From Parus major (Eukaryota; Chordata; Aves; Passeriformes; Paridae): a stretch of DNA of 64,000 bases. A program made the position numbers and the translations under genes. A model generated the notes under the pieces. The model made no database searches, was not told the DNA's origin, and saw only the letters and a program-made list of their open reading frames with translations. Position 1 is the first letter of the stretch. Every line of letters starts with the position of its first letter. The stretch spans positions 2,688,151 to 2,752,150 of the forward strand of contig NC_031791.1 of NCBI RefSeq assembly GCF_001522545.3, read 5' to 3'. Positions 24,506 through 35,612 of this stretch are shown here, piece after piece.

Positions 24506-26013
24506 AATGAAGTCAGAGCTGCTTCACATTGCAAGTTCTGGGCTTGGCAATTTTAGGAACTCGTGGTGTTTATCTGCTGCTGTAAATGGGGCTGCCAGAC
24601 TGCCCTGGCTCCAGCCAGGATCTCCCCCTCTCCCTCACACCATTGTCCTGCCTTTTAATGACGTGTCCATTCCTGTGCTCCCCTTCAGCCAGGGAGCAGG
24701 ATTATCATTCTTATTTTATTACCGATGACAGCATGAGATTCTTCAAGTCCCTGCAAACACTGTTTGGCCGATCACTTTGTAAGTGATTGGGTTATGGTGA
24801 ATTATGGAGTTCTTTCTTTCTCCTCCCAGCAGATAAAAATACATTTCCTCAGAGCTAATCTCGGTGTAAAACCCAAATCCTGTCTCCATCTGTAATGTGT
24901 GATATGATTTGAGCAGGGGCTGACAGAGAAGAGCCTTAATGAGAGGAGCCATCAGCAACGCCAGATTTTTGGGGCTGGTTCTTCTCCCTCGGAGGGCCTG
25001 AGAGAAAACAGTCAGAGATTTGATGGGCCCAGTTACAGAGGCTTTGACAGAGGAGCTGAATTCCTGGAGTCACTTGTGGAATGTTGGTTTGTCAACATCA
25101 ATAGCAGCAGCTCCAGCAGTGACAGCCCAGCACGGGGATTCTACTCCAGGCACGCCCTTGGCCCTAATCCCTTAGCTCAGGGCTGAGCTACAATTACACA
25201 TAATTATGTGCAAGGGTATCAAACCCCCCTGCAGAGCCTGTGCTGCTTAATGCCAGTGCAGTGTGAATTTCTCAAACACCTCTGCAATCACTTCTTGCTC
25301 TGTCTTCTTATCATCAGGATTTAATATGAGGACTGGCAAGTGAGAAACTCACCCTCTCCTCTCCCCCTTATTTGTTGTCATGCTTGAATTAAAGTGGGGG
25401 GTTTTAAAAATAAATAAAAATTTAAATTGCATTTTATTTTCTTACCAGCTGCTAACTCTCTGAGACCAATTGGGAGATCAATTATCACAGCAGTGGATAA
25501 ATCTAATTTTTCAATATAATTTACGGTAATTCCATATCCTCTGCCCGAGAAGCAAATAGTGCTGGCTGGTTTCCAAAGCAGGGCTTGGAAAGAACTTCAG
25601 AAGAATCCTCACAGAACCAGCAGCACCAGTGAGCTCCAACAGCCAGGACTCCTGGTCTGCCCGTGGTGCCAAAGGTGAGGAGGGCTGGATTTGAGTACTC
25701 CAAGGAAATTCCCCTGGAAGATTCTGAAATCAGCTTTGGGGAGAGAACCACTGTGGAATTCTGAATATTTGTCCTGGTTTTGTGGAGGATTCTGGCTTTT
25801 GGGATGTGAGGATTGTCTGTTGGACTCAGCTGAGCTCTGGATCCACGTGTGGGCTTCATCCCTGTGTCTCTCCTCAGTGTCCAAAAGAAGGAAGGTTCGG
25901 TGTGCACTCCTCTGGGTCAGATGGGTCAGGGCTTTAGCACAGGACCAACACTCTGGAATGTAGGAATTACATGAGGAAGGTCAGCCTCCAGGTGTTAGCA
26001 GTGGTCAGGAGGC
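24506..26013. other. Unique noncoding sequence
   Basis: AT-rich unique stretches at about 24690-24900 and 25370-25520 are possible conserved noncoding blocks. Nothing else is recognised. Confidence 0.45.
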
Positions 26014-26154
26014 AGGATGGCAAATCTGGCTGATAACCATATCCCAGGATGGCAAATCTGGCTGATAATCACATCTCAGGATGGCAAATCCAGCTGATAA
26101 TCACATCCCAGGATGGCAAATCCAGCTGATAATCATATCCCAGGATGGTAAATC
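26014..26154. repeat. 32-bp minisatellite, about 4.4 copies
   Basis: AGGATGGCAAATC starts units at 26014, 26046, 26078 and 26110, with a partial unit at 26142 (AGGATGGTAAATC). Spacing is exactly 32 bp and units differ at only a few positions. Confidence 0.95.
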
Positions 26155-27593
26155 TTCCCTGGGTCCCACCTCAATCACTGCTCCCTTTGGATGTCACTCA
26201 GCACCTGTGTGGAGTCACCTGAACCAATGGAACCTGGAAATCTCCCACCCCTGTGCCTCTACAACTGGTCTCTGTCTGGAAATCTGTGGGGAAAACTCAA
26301 CATTCCCTGTTCCAATTCCATTTCCCCAGAGTGGCTCCATGGCTGAGTCAGGAAGGCTGACACTGGCAGCAGTTCCTGAGCACTGATGCCATTTCTGGAG
26401 AAGTCTGGTGTTCAGACTTCAAATGGGTTTAAATAACTCAAATAACCACCCTGCACATGTTGGACAGGGTGGGGGAAACAAAAAGAGACTGCAAAACCTG
26501 TTGTGTTCATATAAAAGCTCACTTTAAATCTACCAGGAGTAGAAATAATGGAGTTGATTGGCAGGAATTTAGAAATCCTTTCATTTTGGAAGCCCCAGGA
26601 CACACAGATTGGGAGCTTCGAATCTCTGGGTGTCATAAGCAAGGAAAGGATTTTCCGTGTTATTTATGGCTCATCCTCACCTAGTGACAGCACATTATTG
26701 TACCTTGCATTAAAAATTCATCCCCAAGCTGGTCAGATTGATTCCTCCCCTTTCCATTAATGCACAAACAAAGAAATTACTGTCATTTCTCACTGCAAAG
26801 TGGCTCTGGAATCCAGCGCTATTGAAGCTCTAGCACAAACACTCGCAGCTCTCAGAAAACACAACAGCCTGGAGGAGGTCACCTGCCAGGTCACAGGTTT
26901 TTCCTTTTACCTTGTTCACTCAACAACTGCAATTTCTGCCTTTTTTCCCTTGATGTTTGTACATTCCCCAGTGCCCTTTGCAGTGTGTGTGATTTTCCAC
27001 ATTAGGATTGAGCCCTCTGTTGTCCAAATGACAAGTTCTGCTGGAGTAAAAGCCACATCCTGCATTTTGGGGCAATTTGGGGGAGGTGCTGTTCCAATCC
27101 TGTGCTGGATGGAAGGAACAGCACCTCTGACTCCTTCTGCAGAGGCAGAAAGTGCTTTTGAACACACAGGAATTGCACAATGAGATGCAGAACAGCAGAA
27201 AAAAGACAATATCCTAGCAGCCAAAATTCAGCAATGGATGCAGTGCTTGGGGAGTTACCAAATACCTTTAAATGTGAGTTTGTATGTGAAATGCTGGGAT
27301 TGAGGCCGTTTATTGAGGCAGGACACAAGGCTCTGTAGAATTTTGGGTACTTGCCTTGTTGGCAAATTGGAGCAATGCCATCCTTTTTGTCTGTTTAGTT
27401 GCAAAGTGCTTGGACAGAGCCTGTGATGTGTCTGCGGGACACAGCGAGGTCCTGGAATTGCATTCTTTTGGAATTGCTCTGTCATGGATATCAGCAGCTC
27501 CTGAACTGGCCAAAAGGCCTGGGAGAGTTTTGCTTTGATGTTCAGAGTGGGAGTTGAGCCGATGGAAGTCATCCTCATGGAACAATTATCAAA
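26155..27593. other. Unique noncoding sequence
   Basis: No gene or repeat family is recognised. Open frames here (up to 127 codons) are not supported by any domain. Confidence 0.5.
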
Positions 27594-27718
27594 GAACAGC
27601 CTGGCTTGGAAGGGACATTAAAGCCCATCCAGTGCCACCCCTGCCATGGCAGGGACACCTTCCACTGTCCCAGGCTGCTCCAAGCCCCATCCAGCCTGGC
27701 CTTGGGCACTGCCAGCCC
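27594..27718 (-). mobile_element. CR1 LINE 3' end fragment
   Basis: The complement-of-CR1 run is CTTGGAAGGGACATTAAAGC, CCATGGCAGGGACACC, TCCCAGGCTGCTCCAAGC and CAGCCTGGCCTTGGGCACTG. It breaks off abruptly and about 110 bp later gives way to the minisatellite at 27832. Confidence 0.88.
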
Positions 27719-27831
27719 CTCATTCCCCCAGCCCTTCTCAGCAGGGCTGCTCTGGGTCTGTCTGAATGGGTCAGAGCAGTTCTTGTTTCTCTGTGTGAGC
27801 AAAGGCACGAGCTGCCCATCCTGCTGGGGGT

Positions 27832-28183
27832 GATCTGCACACTCTGTGTCACACCCAGGATCTGCACACTCTGTGTCACACTCAGGATCTGCACACTCTA
27901 AATCACACCCAGGGATCTGCACACACTAAATCACACCCAGGATCTGCACACTCTGTCACACTCAGATCTGCACACTCTGTGTCACACCCAGGATCTGCAC
28001 ACTCTGTGTCACACTCAGGGATCTGCACACTCTGTGTCACACTCAGGGATCTGCACACTCTGTGTCACACTCAGGGATCAGAACACTCTGTGTCACACTC
28101 AGATCTGCACACTCTGTGTCACACTCAGGATCTGCACACTCTGTGTCACACTCAGGGTCTCCACACTCCATATCACGCTGGAT
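27832..28183. repeat. 25-28-bp minisatellite, about 13 copies
   Basis: Each unit reads GATCTGCACACTCTGTGTCA plus CACTCAG(G) or CACCCAG. Unit length varies from 25 to 28 bp through small indels. Two central units carry AAATCACACCC in place of GTGTCACACCC, and the last unit is diverged. The array starts about 110 bp after a CR1 fragment. Open frames through it in both directions are artefacts. Confidence 0.95.
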
Positions 28184-29566
28184 GACATTTGCAAAATACT
28201 TGATTGTTTTCACCCCTGAGCATTTAGCCCTATAAATATTTATTAACCTGCTCTCTGCCAGGGATGGCAGTGGAGGCAGGAATGACCTTCCCTCCGGCTG
28301 TGGCTGGGAAAGAGGGGATCCTCTTCCCCAGAACAGCTGGAAAGGCTGGATTATTCACAGCTCTGACACATCAACGACACAGTGGAACAGCAGAGAGCCA
28401 GAGGAGACAGCGAGGGGCAGAAATTAGGGGCTGCTGAGCGCAGAACAGTTCTGAGCTCAATGCCAGCACAGCTCTGCCACCTCAGGGCTGCGTGGGCTTG
28501 GAAGAGCTTTCAGTGCCTCTTCATTAAGATTGTCTTTGCAGCCTTTGGAGAGCAGGGGAACCTGTTCACCTTTGTAAGAATTGTGTTAGTTGGCTGCTGC
28601 TCCTGACTAATGGCATTGTTTCATTGGTTTCAGCTGTTTGGCTTTAACAATGAAAATCCTGATTTTAAACCTCCTGGCCGGGTGCAAGGGATTAATTCCT
28701 TTTTGCCTGAAGTAAGCAGTTATTGACAGTAAATGAAATAGTGGTGGTGGGACACAGGGACTGTCGAGAGAGGGGTGGCACAGGTGCTGTGTAATTCTTT
28801 GCTTTAAAAATTCCTGTGTAAATCCAGTGTAAAGCACTTGCACAGGAAACGGTGGCGTGGCCAGCAGGAGCACTGAGGGGGAGTAGCTGTGTTTAAACTA
28901 GACCTAAGAGGGTCCAAGTGACTCAGTGCATGGGCCAGAGGAAGTGGTGAACAGGGCAAGAGAAATGTTCTTAACTCGTAGAGAAGAGAGAAATGAAGCC
29001 AGGTGTCTGGAGGGAAACATTTATTGACTCCTCAGCGTGGCAGGCGGCATCCTCCCATCTGCTGTGGCTGAGTTAAGGCACCATCTGTGCCAAGTGAGAC
29101 TGAGAAGTCTCCTCCTCTGCCTCAGGGCACAGAGATCGTGCAGGATGAGATGTGTAGAGGAAAAAGGAAGCCTCCTCACAAGATAACCATTGATTATTTA
29201 ATGAGCTGATATGGGGTAATTGCACGTGTGAGTTTCTCTGGCTGCAGGGTTGGGCTGGGTGCAGTCCCTGTCACCTACCCTGCTCTGTCCCCAGGCAAAC
29301 ACCTGTGTGGGTCACAGGGAATGAAGATCCAAACCCCCTGAGCTGTTGTCTCTGTCAGATCCCAGGAGAAGCAGCTGTTTCCAGACCCTCTGATGAGCTG
29401 GGAGGATGCTCTGAGGCTCCCTAGTGACACTTTTATTCACCCCTCCCTGTTGTTACCTGAACCATTCCGTGTGCCCTGAGCTCCTGAGTGGTGACAGGAA
29501 CTCCTGGATAAGCCACTGAGAGTTTGTGCTGCTTGGCACCACTCCCTTGGACAGTTTTCCTGCTGT
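28184..29566. other. Unique noncoding sequence
   Basis: No gene or repeat family is recognised. Confidence 0.5.
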
Positions 29567-29677
29567 TCACAGAATCCTAGAATGGTTTGGGTTGGAAGGG
29601 ATCTCAAAACCCATCTCATTCCAAGGCAGGGACATCTTCCACTAGACAGTTCCAAGCCCTGGCCAACCTGGCCCTGG
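29567..29677 (-). mobile_element. CR1 LINE 3' end fragment
   Basis: The complement of the CR1 3' terminus is well preserved: CACAGAATCCTAGAATGG, GTTTGGGTTGGAAGGGATC, GGCAGGGACATCTTCC, then GCCAACCTGGCCCTGG. Only about 110 bp of the element remains. Confidence 0.9.
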
Positions 29678-30134
29678 TTATTTGAACTTCAGTTAAGGGG
29701 GAGGAATTGGAACATAATCACATCCCCTCCAAAAAAACCTAAAACCTGGGAGTCTAAAAAGATATAGACAGCACGGAGCTGCTGGAGATTGCAGAACCAT
29801 TTTGATGTTCATATGCTAATTGCATCCCAGCTCCTCACAAACCGCAATCACTCCATTGTTTTTGTGAGGATGTGTTTTTGAAAGGATTTCATTGAAGCCT
29901 CCTTAATGAGGCAGGCACGGAGAGTGAAGGAGGTGTGTTAAGGATGGAAATTTCTCCTGAATGCTCCATGTTAATTCTTCTTTGATTTCATCTTGTTTGG
30001 TTTAGAGGCAGAACCCAGAATTGCTTTGAGAGCCAGGCCAGCTCTGACATCCCGGGAAGGAGCTGTGCTCTCCTGGGTGCCTGGAGGGAGGGCAGGGACA
30101 CGGGTGGCTGTCACCAGATTCTCCCTTCTAGGAC
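29678..30134. other. Unique noncoding sequence
   Basis: Nothing recognisable was seen. Confidence 0.5.
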
Positions 30135-30139
30135 ACAGG

Positions 30140-30843
30140 TGTGAAAAACAAGCCTCACATTTTTTATATATAAAACTTAAAAAGTTTAATAGAAAGATAA
30201 TTAGGAGACAGAAATAAAGCAAAATCAACAAATCTGGCCGGGTGCCTCAGCATTCAGCCAAGAGCACACCTTACTCACAAAGGATCGTCCCTTAAAAACA
30301 CAAATCTCTTGCACATTCATAAATTGTTATGCATGATTCAAACATTCCTCCTAAATTTTAGATGTTCCTTTATTTAGCTTCAACTCCCCCCTCCCCAGTA
30401 GATCAATTTTGGCTCTGTTGAGTCTCACAATCCCCAGTAACAGAGGTTCAATAAATTCCTCCCTTGGAGCTCTGGTCAGTACTGGCTTCATCTGGATAAA
30501 ATAATCTAAGAATGCAGGGGGGCGTTTCTGACTATAATTTCATTCTCTGGGTTATATGAACAAAAGGAGTCTTTATTTTAATACCATAGTACAGTGTAAA
30601 AAAATATAAATATATATATATGTATTACACTACTATTTCTACGTTTCATCAGCAGTTTTCCAACATTATACATATAACATTAATTTTAATATTAGTGAAT
30701 TATAGATTAATTATAATTATATTATTATTAATAATCTATATTCAATGTATAACTATAAATTTATGATTTAATTATATTAAAATTAATTTATAATTATATT
30801 AAATTATAATTATAAAGCAAATAATATAACATGTAGCTATAAC
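30140..30843 (-). mobile_element. Solo LTR, family A, with AT-rich expansion
   Basis: The plus strand starts TGTGAAAAACAAGCCTCAC and ends near CTATAACA, matching the 13663 copy along most of its length (for example AGAAAGATAATTAGGAGA and GCATTCAGCCAAGAGCAC). ACAGG occurs immediately before the start (30135-30139) and at the right end (30844-30848). This fits a 5-bp target-site duplication if the terminal A is shared or lost. The stretch 30690-30835, near the sense 5' end, is almost pure A/T and longer than in the sister copy. No internal retroviral genes adjoin it. Confidence 0.82.
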
Positions 30844-30917
30844 ACAGGGAGGGTGCTGCTCTCCCTGAGAAGAGCTCAAGGGACATCCCTGGCAAACCCA
30901 AGGCCTCTGGGAGATGG

Positions 30918-30979
30918 TTCATAAATCCATAAGGCTGGAAAAGACCTTTAAATCTCCAGTCTGACCCTCAGCCCAGGAG
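30918..30979 (-). mobile_element. CR1 LINE 3' terminus, cut by gap
   Basis: ATAAATCCATAAGGCTGGAAAAGACC followed by CTCCAGTCTGACCC resembles the complement of a CR1 3' end of the 'gttggaaaagacctctaagatcat' type. It runs into the run of Ns, so its full length is unknown. Confidence 0.6.
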
Positions 30980-31549
30980 NNNNNNNNNNNNNNNNNNNNN
31001 NNNNNNNNNNNNNNNNNNNNNNNNNNNNNNNNNNNNNNNNNNNNNNNNNNNNNNNNNNNNNNNNNNNNNNNNNNNNNNNNNNNNNNNNNNNNNNNNNNNN
31101 NNNNNNNNNNNNNNNNNNNNNNNNNNNNNNNNNNNNNNNNNNNNNNNNNNNNNNNNNNNNNNNNNNNNNNNNNNNNNNNNNNNNNNNNNNNNNNNNNNNN
31201 NNNNNNNNNNNNNNNNNNNNNNNNNNNNNNNNNNNNNNNNNNNNNNNNNNNNNNNNNNNNNNNNNNNNNNNNNNNNNNNNNNNNNNNNNNNNNNNNNNNN
31301 NNNNNNNNNNNNNNNNNNNNNNNNNNNNNNNNNNNNNNNNNNNNNNNNNNNNNNNNNNNNNNNNNNNNNNNNNNNNNNNNNNNNNNNNNNNNNNNNNNNN
31401 NNNNNNNNNNNNNNNNNNNNNNNNNNNNNNNNNNNNNNNNNNNNNNNNNNNNNNNNNNNNNNNNNNNNNNNNNNNNNNNNNNNNNNNNNNNNNNNNNNNN
31501 NNNNNNNNNNNNNNNNNNNNNNNNNNNNNNNNNNNNNNNNNNNNNNNNN
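30980..31549. other. Assembly gap (570 N)
   Basis: 570 undetermined bases. The right flank is the 14-bp minisatellite and the left flank is a CR1 terminus. At least part of the missing sequence is therefore likely minisatellite. Confidence 0.99.
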
Positions 31550-31909
31550 GTGTCCCCAGTGCCACATCCCCAGTGCCACATCCCCAGTGCCATGTCCCCA
31601 GTGCCACGTCCCCAGTGCCACATCCCCAGTGCCCTGTCCCCAGTGCCACGTCCCCAGTGCCACATCCCCAGTGCCCTGTCCCCAGTGCTGTGTCCCCAGT
31701 GCCCTGTCCCCAGTGCCATGTCCCCAGTGCCCTGTCCCCAGTGCCGTGTCCCCAGTGCTGTGTCCCCAGTGCCCTGTCCCCAGTGCCACATCCCCTGTGC
31801 CGTGTCCCCAGTGCCGTGTCCCCAGTGCCCTGTCCCCAGTGCCCTGTCCCCAGTGCCCTGTCCCCAGTGCTGTGTCCTCAGTGCCCTGTCCCCAGTGCCA
31901 TATCCCCAG
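31550..31909. repeat. 14-bp minisatellite, about 26 copies
   Basis: The unit is TCCCCAGTGCCNNR, with CCCCAGTGC nearly invariant and the following four bases cycling among CACA, CACG, CATG, CCTG, CGTG and TGTG. Units keep strict 14-bp spacing. Three units make 42 bp, so all three frames stay open and give Pro/Ser/Cys-rich pseudo-peptides. The array touches the assembly gap and is probably incomplete. Confidence 0.97.
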
Positions 31910-31936
31910 GATTCCACTGATTGGTGAATGGAATAA

Positions 31937-31972
31937 AAGATATTTGCCTTTACAAACAAACTGTAATTTTGC
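31937..31972 (+). mobile_element. Left part of interrupted family B LTR
   Basis: GATATTTGCCTTTACAAAC and the following bases match the sense start of the family B LTR at 15383-15791 (which in sense has GATTTGTCTTTACAAAC). The match breaks at 31972, where a family A LTR begins, and resumes at 32503. The exact left end is not clear. Confidence 0.65.
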
Positions 31973-32502
31973 TGTGAAAAACAAGGTTTGCTCTCCTGAT
32001 AAATTATAAAAGGTTTAATATAAACAAAAAGACAATAGAGGACAAAGATAATAAAGCAAAGGGTTAAAATGTCTGGGTGCCAAGAGCACACCTGGGGTCT
32101 TGGAAACACCCTTTATATACTATTTCTGCTACATGGATTTCATGCATATTCAAACTTTTCTAGGAAATGTTTTGTATGGCCACTCCTTGGATCCGCCTTT
32201 TTAGAGCATGTGCATTTCTTGGCTTTGTGGTTTTAATTTCTCTCATGTTTTAATTTGGGCTTGGGCTTCTCCCACAGGCAGTAAGTGTTGATAGCGGCCT
32301 GGGCCCCATCATCTGTTCACTGGAGGTTGTCCTGCCCGTTCTGACAGGATCTAACCCTAACATCTAAAATTCTTCTGGCCTATGCCTGAATTCTAGCTAG
32401 CAGCAGGAGAAAAAGACACAGCAAAAGCCATTCTAACATTATTCATACAACATTCATCTTAATACCTGCAAAAGGCCAATATCACAGTATGTATTTATAA
32501 CA
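31973..32502 (-). mobile_element. Solo LTR, family A, nested in family B LTR
   Basis: A 530-bp antisense LTR: the plus strand starts TGTGAAAAACAAGGTTTGC and ends TATTTATAACA. TTGC flanks both ends (31969-31972 and 32503-32506), the remains of a target-site duplication. Its AGCAAAAGCCATTCTAACAT segment is shared with the fragment at 38731-38873, so these two may form a sub-branch distinct from the copies at 13663 and 30140. Family B sequence lies on both sides, so this insertion is the younger of the two. Confidence 0.82.
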
Positions 32503-32732
32503 TTGCTGATATATGAAATTGGATATTGCAGGATGAAAGAGATAATGGGGAAACACCATAAATTCCATACGAATTAAAAATTAAAAGGGAGGGAGGCTGC
32601 GTCCTTCAAAAATTTGAGAGATCCCAGGGCAATGCTCCATGGCCTCTCCCTTTATTCAAATAAAGAAAAAGGACTCCTCTGTCTCCTTTTTGGACACAAA
32701 CCTGTGGTGTTTGTGGATTAATTTTCCTGACA
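32503..32732 (+). mobile_element. Right part of interrupted family B LTR
   Basis: After the nested LTR, family B resumes with GGATGAAAGAGATAATGGGG, followed by AAATTTGAGAGATCCCAGGG, CCTCTCCCTTTATTCAAATA and the end TTAATTTTCCTGACA. Compared with the 15383 copy, about 120 bp is missing between AAAGGGAGG and GAGGCTGCG. The orientation is opposite to the 15383 copy. Confidence 0.82.
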
Positions 32733-34599
32733 TATGCGATCTGAACCTCCCGTGGCACAACTTGAGGCACGTCCTGGAGCAAGGGTGCTGCTGCTGGGTG
32801 CTGCAGCTTTACATCCCCTCAGCACAGAGCCCCAGCCAGGCTCATGGGGTGTCGGTACAAAAATCGGGATGTGCTGGGGTTCTGCGGAGCCCCGAGAGCT
32901 GCAGGAACTGCGGTGACCCCGTGATTGCTGGGAGGAGCCCTCTGAGCTGTTAATTACAATGTCCGCAGGCTCTTTCCCAGTCCTTTGCAAATGTTAACCC
33001 TGTGGGCAGCAGCATAAAAAGCCTTCTATTTTCCCTTCTACATGTGCTGCTGCAATTAATTTTTTTATTTTTTATAGATGAGAGAAGAAAGCAATGAGGC
33101 TGTTGCCAGGGAAGGGTGCTCGTAATGGAGGTGACTTTTATTTTGTGTCTGGTTTGGGTTTATTTATTTCCCTTGTTCCCAGCACAGGACACAATTCCAG
33201 TGAACTGTGGGATGCAGGAGTGTGGCTTGGTAAAAATGGTTCAGCTGAAATAAGAGCAGCCCTAAATCTTTAGCAGGGGCCTGATGAGAACCACAACAAT
33301 TCCCAATTTGCAGCAGAGCTCCAACAGCCTCCTTGTCACAGCTCTCCCTGTTCTCCATCATTTTGAACACGAGCAGATAAAATGGAAAGGACAAGTCTGT
33401 ATTTCTTGCTCACTCAGCAGTAAAATGTATAAAACATTTGGAATCTCATAAGATTTCCAGACCAAAATGTTTTCAGAGTAAGTAGCTGCAGTTTCTGAAA
33501 TGAGCCTGCCTGGAGGGTGAATTTAAATCAGAACACCTTTCCCCTCACTAATTTTAGGACATGCATCCTGGGAAATGATGCTACGGAATCTGTGAGAGCG
33601 TGAGATTTTTAGGAGCAGGATGAGCTCCAGGATCATCTCAGCTGACAGGGAATGTGACCCTGTGAGTGTGATAGGGACTGCCTGGAGCCCCAGCCAGCCA
33701 ATCTGCCCCTCTCAGGTGGGATTCAGAGCCTCCAGGTGAGGATGAGGCAGCCCCATGCCCTGCTGAGGTGTTTGCAGTAGTTCATCACTCCCAACTCCAT
33801 TCCCAGGCCTTTAGGATGCAGTTTTCTGTTGGGAATGAGTGTGGTGCTTCCTGCTGTGTAATGGACAGGTATTAAAGTGACAAGAAGTCCAGGGGAAATT
33901 CTTGTATTGAGGTGATAAATTCAGTGGCAACTCCTGGCTGAGAGTGACAGCCAGTGGTGCATCTCATCTTTTGTCCTGTTAGAGATTTTTAAAAAAATCC
34001 CACAAAACCAAACCTTGAAATATTCTGTTTTTCCAGTACAAAGACAATGCTTTGGAGGATGACAAATCCCATCCCACTCAGCCAAGTCAGAGCCTTTACA
34101 TTCATTAGCTCAGTGCTTGTTTCCCTCCTTTTGATGCACCTGGTTCCCACCTCCACTCCTGCTCACACTCTGTGATTTCCTCTGTCGAATCACTTTTTTT
34201 GGGTGTTTTTTTTTTTTTGGAGGCATCAAAGACAGGCATTGCTGTGTTTAAAGAACATAAACTTTTAATTTGATGGCATTATGATCAGCTAAAGACAGGT
34301 CCCTTTTGTTCATGTTGCTTTGCTTAGACACGTGCCAAGACAAATTGAAATGTAAAAATAGCTGTCCTTGTTTAAACAATTATACTCAATAAGGCTGGGA
34401 TGGAAGTTTGTTCCAGGAAATAGGAGAGGGTGAGGACTGAAGGACTCTGAAGTGACTTCTGTCCTGGCTCTGTGACTGATTTGTCATTCTGGCTCTGACT
34501 CAACAGCAGAAGGAAGAATTTGTCACTGGGCTGGAACTCTGGGATCTGATCATTTATTGAGGGACAGAGGCAGAAACTCTCTTGTAGCAGATCTGACAG
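32733..34599. other. Unique noncoding sequence
   Basis: No gene is recognised. There is a short T-run at about 34193-34218 and otherwise ordinary unique sequence. Confidence 0.5.
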
Positions 34600-34860
34600 C
34601 TGTACTGGGTGGCACTGGTGGCACTGGCAGGACAGGGCTGTGCTGGGTGGCACTGGTGGCACTGGCAGGACAGAGCTGTGCTGGGTGGCACTGGTGGCAC
34701 TGGTGGCACTGGAGGACAGAGCTGTGCTGGGTGGCACTGGTGGCACTGGCAGGACAGGGCTGTGCTGGGTGGCACTGGTGGCACTGGTGGCACTGGTGGC
34801 ACTGGCAGGACAGGGCTGTGCCGGGTGGCACTGGTGGCACTGGCAGGACAGAGTGCTGTG
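34600..34860. repeat. Two-level minisatellite (38-bp unit, 9-bp subunit)
   Basis: Six units of about 38 bp each begin CTGGGTGGCACTGGTGGCAC and close with CAGGACAGRGCTGTG. Inside, the 9-mer GGCACTGGT is repeated: two copies in most units, three in unit 3 and four in unit 5. The internal 9-bp array therefore expands independently of the 38-bp one. Trp/His/Gly-rich and Cys/Pro-rich open frames here are artefacts. Confidence 0.95.
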
Positions 34861-35152
34861 GCTCTCCAGTTGCTGGAGCTCGTCCCACCCTGTCTCCAGG
34901 ACTGAGACTCTCCTGCCCCATCACCAGGGGTTGCTGCTTGGAGCCTGCAGGAAGCCCAGCAGGAGCTGATCTCAGCTGGAACACACAGGGGAAGGGGTCT
35001 GGAGCCATCTGAGAGGGAACAGAGGGTCACAGAGCTCAGGGGAGCCAGGTCCTGGCTGGGGCTTTAGAGGTTTTTAGGATCACTGATGTCCTGTGACATC
35101 AATAAAAGTTCATTCCTTGTGGTGCTGATGTTCTCAGCAGTGTTGCATATCA

Positions 35153-35612
35153 TGGAACCATGGAATGGTTTGGGCTGGGTGGGAAATTAAAGATCTTGTC
35201 CTACCATTGCCACTGGCAGGGACAACTTCCACTGTCCCAGGCTGCTCCAAGCCCCATCCAAGTGCCCTGGACACTTCCAGGGATCCAGGGGCGGCCACAG
35301 CTTCTCTGGGCACCCTGTGCCAGGGCCTCCCCACCCTCCCAGGGAACGATTTCTTCCCTGTATCCCACCCAAATCTCCCCTTTTCCCATCTGAAGCCATT
35401 CCCTATGTCCTGTTCCTTGTCCAAAGTCTCTCTCCATCTTTCCTGTAAGTTCCCTTTGGGTCCTGGAAGGTCACAGTGAGGTCACCTCTGGTCTCTTCTC
35501 CAGGCTGAACATTCCCAGCTCTCCCAGCCTTTCCCACAGCAGAGCTGTTCCATCCCTCTGCTCATCCTGGAGCCTCCTCTGGGCTCTCTCCAGCAGCTCC
35601 AGCTCCTTCCCC
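35153..35612 (-). mobile_element. CR1 LINE 3' region, about 460 bp
   Basis: The longest CR1 copy here. The plus strand runs ATGGAACCATGGAATGG, TCCCAGGCTGCTCCAAGC, GGACACTTCCAGGGATCC, CAGCTTCTCTGGGCACCC, CCATCTTTCCTGTAAGTTCC, TCTCTTCTCCAGGCTGAAC and GGCTCTCTCCAGCAGCTCC. It covers the 3' untranslated region and the end of ORF2, with frames broken. Its 35430-35595 part is almost identical to 63670-63835. Confidence 0.95.

Noticed and set aside
23977..24510. 177-codon frame rich in Phe/Leu/Ser, resembling membrane segments
   Set aside because: It is the translation of the 10-bp pyrimidine-rich minisatellite and a CR1 tail.
27832..28183. CRISPR-like array appearance
   Set aside because: Units are contiguous with no unique spacers, and the sequence is vertebrate. 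It is a minisatellite.
30919..32109. 396-codon minus-strand open frame
   Set aside because: It runs through 570 Ns and the 14-bp minisatellite. Its repeated Trp-Gly/Thr-Gly peptide is a product of the array period.
30140..32502. Two family A LTRs in the same orientation read as one deleted provirus
   Set aside because: Each has its own flanking duplication (ACAGG; TTGC). The intervening sequence is CR1, gap, minisatellite and the start of a family B LTR.
34554..35030. 150-158-codon frames on both strands at the two-level minisatellite
   Set aside because: The repeated Ala-Thr-Ser and Trp-His peptides follow from the 9- and 38-bp periods.
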